17,356 nt of DNA. It comes from a bacterium (lineage in GTDB: Bacteria; Chlamydiota; Chlamydiia; Chlamydiales; 2-12-FULL-49-11). Positions 14,189 to 17,356 of the stretch are shown here, in pieces (position 1 is the first letter of the stretch; each line of letters opens with the position of its first letter). The position numbers and the translations under genes are program-made. The stretch is from assembly GCA_022600215.1 (NCBI GenBank), contig JAHZKV010000034.1, positions 1 through 17,356 on the forward strand, given 5' to 3'. The notes beneath the pieces are model-generated. The model was not told the origin of the DNA. It made no database searches and worked only from the letters and a program-made list of their open reading frames with translations.

Positions 14189-14246
14189 TAAACGAAGGGA
14201 TTCTAAAGGGCGCGGCCCTTTAGCAGGGTTTGGGACGGAGTCCCAA
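14168..14246 (-). repeat. Structured repeat, right copy (overlaps 3' end of recF)
   Basis: Read on the minus strand this copy has hairpin 1 (TTGGGAC/GTCCCAA, 14246-14230, TCC loop), hairpin 2 (9 perfect pairs, CTAAAGGGC/GCCCTTTAG, 14223-14203), the linker and the palindrome. Relative to the left copy, three stem positions change on both sides so that pairing is kept, and one mismatch of the left copy is a proper pair here. Hairpin 2 ends exactly with the recF stop codon. Confidence 0.85.
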
Positions 14247-15258
14247 GAGCAATGGTGTGGATGGATTCACTTGTGAAGTTTGATGGGGCGGTGAGGAAGA
14301 CTTGGGGGAGTTTTTCGAGGCGGCTGATGAGGCGCGCTTGTTTTTCTTGGTCGAGAAAGCAGTGGTAGTCGTCCATGGCAAAGATGACGGCATCCATCAT
14401 TTTGTAGGAGGCGAGCTTTAGGGCGATGACCATGAGGCGTTTTTCCCCTTCGCTGGAGAAGGCTTTTGCGCGCTCCTCGTCGAGGGAGAAGAGGAGATCA
14501 TCGCGATGTGGGCCGATGGTGGTGTATCCGAGGAGGAGATCTTTACTTCTTGATTCTTTGTAGGCATCTTTGGTGATGATCTCTTTGGGGGAGGGTTTAT
14601 AGATAACTTTTGGTATTTTGTCGTGGTGTTGGAAATAGGAAAACTCTTCTTTAAAAATTTCTCCTAGCTCTTCAATAAATGCAGCTCGTTTTTGTTGGAT
14701 ATGGCGAGCAAAATGGGCAAGCTGCTCTTCCCACACTTCGATGGAAGAGGTATCGCGCTCTTTTAAAAGAGCATTTCTTTGGGCGAGGACTTTATTGTAT
14801 TTGGATAGGTAGCCGATATAGGTGGGGTCTGCTTGGGCTAGATGGATATCGATAAAACGCCTTCGAAATTTTGGTTCTCCTATGATGATATCCACATCGC
14901 TGGGGGAATAGAGGACGGAGGGGAGGTGTCCTAGTAGTGCAGAAAAACTTTTGTGCTGGGTTTTGTTGTGCTTGATTACTTTTTCTTTACCATCGAAGTT
15001 GATGTGGATGGTTTCAGAAAGCCCTTCTTTTTTGTAGAAGATATCGATAAAGAAGCGATCATCTTCATGGCGGATGGCTTCTTTGAGGTTTTTGGTACGA
15101 TCAGAACGCCCAATACTGGAGATGAGCAGGGCCTCTAGGAGGTTGGATTTTCCTATACCATTATCGCCAAAGATGAGGTTGATCCCAGGTTTAAAAGAAA
15201 ACTCCTTCTTTTTGTAGCTTCTAAAAGAAGTGAGCGAAACTTTTTCTATACATCCCAT
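14203..15258 (-). CDS. recF: DNA replication and repair protein RecF
   Basis: RecF is an ABC-type ATPase that binds gapped DNA and, with RecO and RecR, loads RecA. The 351 residues show Walker A GDNGIGKS-N (31-39), the ABC signature region FSSEGEKRLMVIALKLA (267-283), and Walker B ending in AMDD (294-297), followed by a D-loop-like FLDQ. Ser in GKS replaces the usual Thr, and MDDYHCFLD differs from the common LDDVxSELD, so the ATPase site is somewhat divergent. Its ATG follows the dnaN stop by two bases, so the pair is co-transcribed and probably translationally coupled. The last 14 residues (LGTPSQTLLKGRAL) are encoded by the right structured repeat. Confidence 0.93.
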   Translation of the reverse strand: MGCIEKVSLTSFRSYKKKEFSFKPGINLIFGDNGIGKSNLLEALLISSIGRSDRTKNLKEAIRHEDDRFFIDIFYKKEGLSETIHINFDGKEKVIKHNKTQHKSFSALLGHLPSVLYSPSDVDIIIGEPKFRRRFIDIHLAQADPTYIGYLSKYNKVLAQRNALLKERDTSSIEVWEEQLAHFARHIQQKRAAFIEELGEIFKEEFSYFQHHDKIPKVIYKPSPKEIITKDAYKESRSKDLLLGYTTIGPHRDDLLFSLDEERAKAFSSEGEKRLMVIALKLASYKMMDAVIFAMDDYHCFLDQEKQARLISRLEKLPQVFLTAPSNFTSESIHTIALGTPSQTLLKGRAL

Positions 15259-15260
15259 TT

Positions 15261-16358
15261 TTATCCAAGGCGCATAGGCATGATCACATAGTGAGCATCA
15301 GAAGTATCGGTAATAGATCCAGGGTTAAAGGAATCAGTCATGCAAAAATTTACTGTCTCATCTTTACAGTGACGAAGTACGTCTAAGAAGTAGTGTGGGT
15401 TGAATGCAATTTCCTTATCCTCGTCGCGGTGATCAACAGGCATATTTACTTTTCCTTCTCCAATATCACTATTGGTTGCTTGAAGGCGAAGCTCTCCCTT
15501 GGAGAAAGTAAGCTTAACGGAATGACTCACATCAGAGGTAAATAAAGAAATTTGTTTTAATAGCGTCATCAACTCTTCTCTGTGGAGCTTGATCTCTTTT
15601 AGTTCTGTATGATCTGGAATGACTCTTTCATAATCTGGGAATTGACCGGTGATTAATTTAGTAATGAGGCAAAAGTTCCCCATTTCCACCGCTATCTTAT
15701 CTTCCATTAGGGTAATTTGTACCATATCTTCATCAACAATGATTCTGGTAAGCTCATCAACGGCTTTTAGAGGAATGATGTTGGCGCAATCTAGTGGTTC
15801 GGTGAGTTCTAAATCTTTATGTACCTTGGCAAGTCTTTTTCCATCTGTTCCCACAAAGACCATGCGATTTCCACGAATTTCCATAAACACGCCATTTAAT
15901 ACTGCGCGAGTGTCATCTTTTGCTGCGGCAAAAGATGTTCTCATTAACATATCTTTTAATGTGCTCCCTTTGATGGTAAACATTTTTCCATCTTCATCAC
16001 TTGGGAAGGCTGGGTATTCTTCTTTATCCATCCCATGTAGCCTAAAGTGTGAGGAGCCGGCTGTAATCCTTGCTATCCCTGTTTCGGAAGTTTCTAGGGT
16101 GATTTCTGGTGCCGTAAGTTCTCGAATAAGTTGAAAAAAGCGTTTAGCAGGGAGGGTAATGGCGCCTTCCTCTATAATATTGACATCAACACTTACTTTT
16201 ACAGAGACCGTTAGGTCTGTTGCATAAAGGGTGATAATGTCATCTTTTGCTTCAAGCAAGATATTGGATAAGATGGGAACCACAGCTTTGCTGGGCACAA
16301 CACTTTGTACTTTACTGATTAGAACAACAAGTTTTTCGCGAGAGATTACAAACTTCAT
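15261..16358 (-). CDS. dnaN: DNA polymerase III beta subunit (sliding clamp)
   Basis: The 365-residue product is the ring-forming processivity clamp of the replicase. It begins MKFVISREKLVVLISKVQSVVPSKAVVPILSNILLEA, a typical beta-clamp start, contains the domain-2 block RAVLNGVFMEIRGNRMVFVGTDGKRLAKV, and ends with HYVIMPMRLG, the usual PMRL C-terminal tail. Size matches the bacterial norm. A TAAGG lies about nine bases upstream of the ATG. It is the first gene of the dnaN-recF operon and has its own strong promoter. No dnaA gene or cluster of DnaA boxes is found nearby, so this is not clearly an origin region. Confidence 0.98.
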   Translation of the reverse strand: MKFVISREKLVVLISKVQSVVPSKAVVPILSNILLEAKDDIITLYATDLTVSVKVSVDVNIIEEGAITLPAKRFFQLIRELTAPEITLETSETGIARITAGSSHFRLHGMDKEEYPAFPSDEDGKMFTIKGSTLKDMLMRTSFAAAKDDTRAVLNGVFMEIRGNRMVFVGTDGKRLAKVHKDLELTEPLDCANIIPLKAVDELTRIIVDEDMVQITLMEDKIAVEMGNFCLITKLITGQFPDYERVIPDHTELKEIKLHREELMTLLKQISLFTSDVSHSVKLTFSKGELRLQATNSDIGEGKVNMPVDHRDEDKEIAFNPHYFLDVLRHCKDETVNFCMTDSFNPGSITDTSDAHYVIMPMRLG

Positions 16359-16394
16359 AGAGACATACCTTAAATTTATACGGTTCGATGGAAC

Positions 16395-16424
16395 ACTATA
16401 TTATTTTATATAGCCACTTGTCAA
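16395..16424 (-). promoter_or_regulatory. Promoter of dnaN-recF
   Basis: On the minus strand a perfect TTGACA (16424-16419) and TATAGT (16400-16395, 5 of 6) are 18 bp apart in AT-rich DNA. The predicted transcript starts near 16388 and gives a leader of about 30 nt. Confidence 0.75.
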
Positions 16425-16573
16425 GATAGAGCCTCGAAAAAGAAGATTTTTTCTAACTTATTTGGATTCATAGGCGATGGGACAAGGGCTCCAAAAAAAT
16501 TAAAAAAAAGATTTACCTCAAAAAAGTGTGGTGGTAGTGTGAGAAAATATGGGGAAAAATTTCCGGAGGGATT

Positions 16574-16894
16574 TTGTTTAAAGGAACATTAATAGATTTG
16601 TTGGTGGGTGTGTACACTTCGGAGATCACGCCGATTCAAGCACAAAAAGTGATTCATATTTTTTTTGGGGATGCAGGGCTTAATCCCACTGTATATGAAC
16701 CTTTATCAGCCTTATTGCAAACAGAGGCGGGGAAGGATAAGATCTCACGTTATGAAAAGCTCATGAATGAGATGAATTGGTTAATTGCAAGACTTTCTAG
16801 CCAGGAAATTGATGTAGATGAGTCTTTAGTGATTATGGAAGAAGAGATGAATGGATATTTAAATGGGGAAAATGATTACCAAGCGATTGTATAG
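16574..16894 (+). CDS. Small helical hypothetical protein, 106 aa
   Basis: This is an unrecognised acidic protein that appears to be mostly alpha-helical (QAQKVIHIFFGDAG; KLMNEMNWLIARLSS; DVDESLVIMEEEMNGYL). The start is uncertain: a TTG at 16574 has a strong GGAGGG only three bases away, and a second TTG at 16598 follows AAGGA at a long distance. No ATG is suitably placed. It lies divergent from dnaN across 215 bp and upstream of another small helical protein in the same direction. Both end in a similar pattern (I/L-D/N-x3-x-A/L-x-I-M-x3-M), hinting at distant paralogy, but this is weak. Confidence 0.6.
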   Translation: MFKGTLIDLLVGVYTSEITPIQAQKVIHIFFGDAGLNPTVYEPLSALLQTEAGKDKISRYEKLMNEMNWLIARLSSQEIDVDESLVIMEEEMNGYLNGENDYQAIV

Positions 16895-16908
16895 AGGGTA
16901 ATCATATC

Positions 16909-16956
16909 TTGAAGGAATTAATTAAGGGTTTTATGATGGATCCTAAAGAAGTGTAA
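16909..16956 (+). CDS. Possible 15-codon micro-ORF
   Basis: A TTG-started frame (alternative ATGs at 16933 and 16936) runs to a TAA at 16954-16956 and ends in MMDPKEV. A GAGGG lies about ten bases before the TTG, and AAGGG stands just before the ATG. Its stop codon overlaps the AAGGAG ribosome site of the next gene, so it could be a coupling leader. It may equally be chance. Confidence 0.15.
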   Translation: MKELIKGFMMDPKEV

Positions 16957-16965
16957 GGAGTTAGT

Positions 16966-17313
16966 ATGGATACGTTTTCAAAGATAAGAAAAACGGCAAG
17001 CAAAGAGGAGCAAAAGAGACAGATGATCAATAAAGCTATTGATTTATTGCATAAGCTTGCAAATAAGCGTCTTGATTTTGCAGATGCAAAGTCAGAGATC
17101 TCTAAGGTCATCTCAGAGTATTATGTGACACACGAAGAAGAAGGGATTGATAGCCGCTCAAAGATCAACCTAGAAGTAATGATGAACAATGCTTTTGATG
17201 TAATTTCTGGTGTTAAAGAGGAAAAATTGAACTTGTATCAAGCGATTATGCTGATGAATAAGGTGATGGCTCAATCAGAAGGTCTAAAAAAGGCAGCAAA
17301 GGTAGAAGAGTGA
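16966..17313 (+). CDS. Small helical hypothetical protein, 115 aa
   Basis: The product is not recognised. It is highly charged and predicted to be helical throughout, with a Lys/Glu-rich N-terminus (SKIRKTASKEEQKRQ), a possible coiled coil around residues 14-50, and a C-terminal KAAKVEE tail. No signal peptide or membrane helix is seen. An AAGGAG five bases before the ATG makes the start secure. It follows the 106-aa gene in what looks like an operon. After its TGA another AGGAGGGG (17331-17338) and an open frame from an ATG at 17322 reach the window edge, so a further gene may follow, but too little is visible to call it. Confidence 0.7.
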   Translation: MDTFSKIRKTASKEEQKRQMINKAIDLLHKLANKRLDFADAKSEISKVISEYYVTHEEEGIDSRSKINLEVMMNNAFDVISGVKEEKLNLYQAIMLMNKVMAQSEGLKKAAKVEE

Positions 17314-17356
17314 CTGGTAGGATGATTAGTAGGAGGGGTATTAATAGAAGTGGGCG

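Noticed and set aside
15649..16134. A 161-codon plus-strand frame inside dnaN
   Set aside because: It is the antisense of an unmistakable beta-clamp gene and is Ser-rich in the way expected of a shadow frame.
14203..16424. Replication origin next to dnaN-recF
   Set aside because: No dnaA gene, no cluster of TTATNCACA-type boxes and no AT-rich unwinding region with repeats is seen; the pair occurs away from oriC in many genomes.

Overview
The window most likely comes from a Chlamydiae bacterium, probably one of the amoeba- or arthropod-associated lineages outside the Chlamydiaceae. The evidence is the Lys/Arg-rich tail of an Hc2-like histone at the left edge, the tight dnaN-recF pair, a dense set of nutrient importers, tRNA genes without encoded CCA, and fairly low GC. 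This is inferred from gene content; no 16S rRNA or other decisive marker is present.

Layout. 1-1872: hctB-like 3' end with a strong intrinsic terminator whose hairpin also encodes the tail of a convergent PAP2 phosphatase, then a secreted Fe/Mn superoxide dismutase-like protein and an unknown 119-aa gene. 1971-3299: an unknown 125-aa gene and an EamA/DMT transporter. 3304-6303 (minus): a probable operon of a sodium/amino-acid symporter, a GadC-like APC antiporter and a small ABM-fold protein. 6386-8370: an LplT-like MFS transporter convergent with a TauE/SafE permease. 8371-9006: a cluster of palindromes, tRNA-Pro(UGG) with its promoter, and a decayed-looking stretch. 9007-10044: an aminoglycoside-phosphotransferase/choline-kinase-fold protein. 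10057-11775 (minus): tRNA-Leu(UAG), trmB and an unknown 312-aa protein, apparently one transcript from the tRNA promoter. 11902-13521: pgi. 13524-14246: a cassette bounded by two inverted, structured repeats of about 79 bp around one orphan ORF. 14203-16424 (minus): promoter, dnaN and recF. 16574-17313: two small unknown helical proteins divergent from dnaN.

The theme is host-dependent nutrition (five transporters of five families) mixed with housekeeping genes (clamp, RecF, PGI, TrmB, tRNAs). Convergent gene pairs are packed very tightly, with gaps of 1 to 12 bp.

The most unusual feature is the 13524-14246 cassette. Its flanking repeats share about 60 of 79 positions in inverted orientation, carry two hairpins with compensatory base changes, and end inward in perfect palindromes centred on GTGCATGCAC. 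One copy encodes the last residues and stop codon of recF; the other begins right after the pgi stop. The ORF between them is not recognised, and no transposase is visible.
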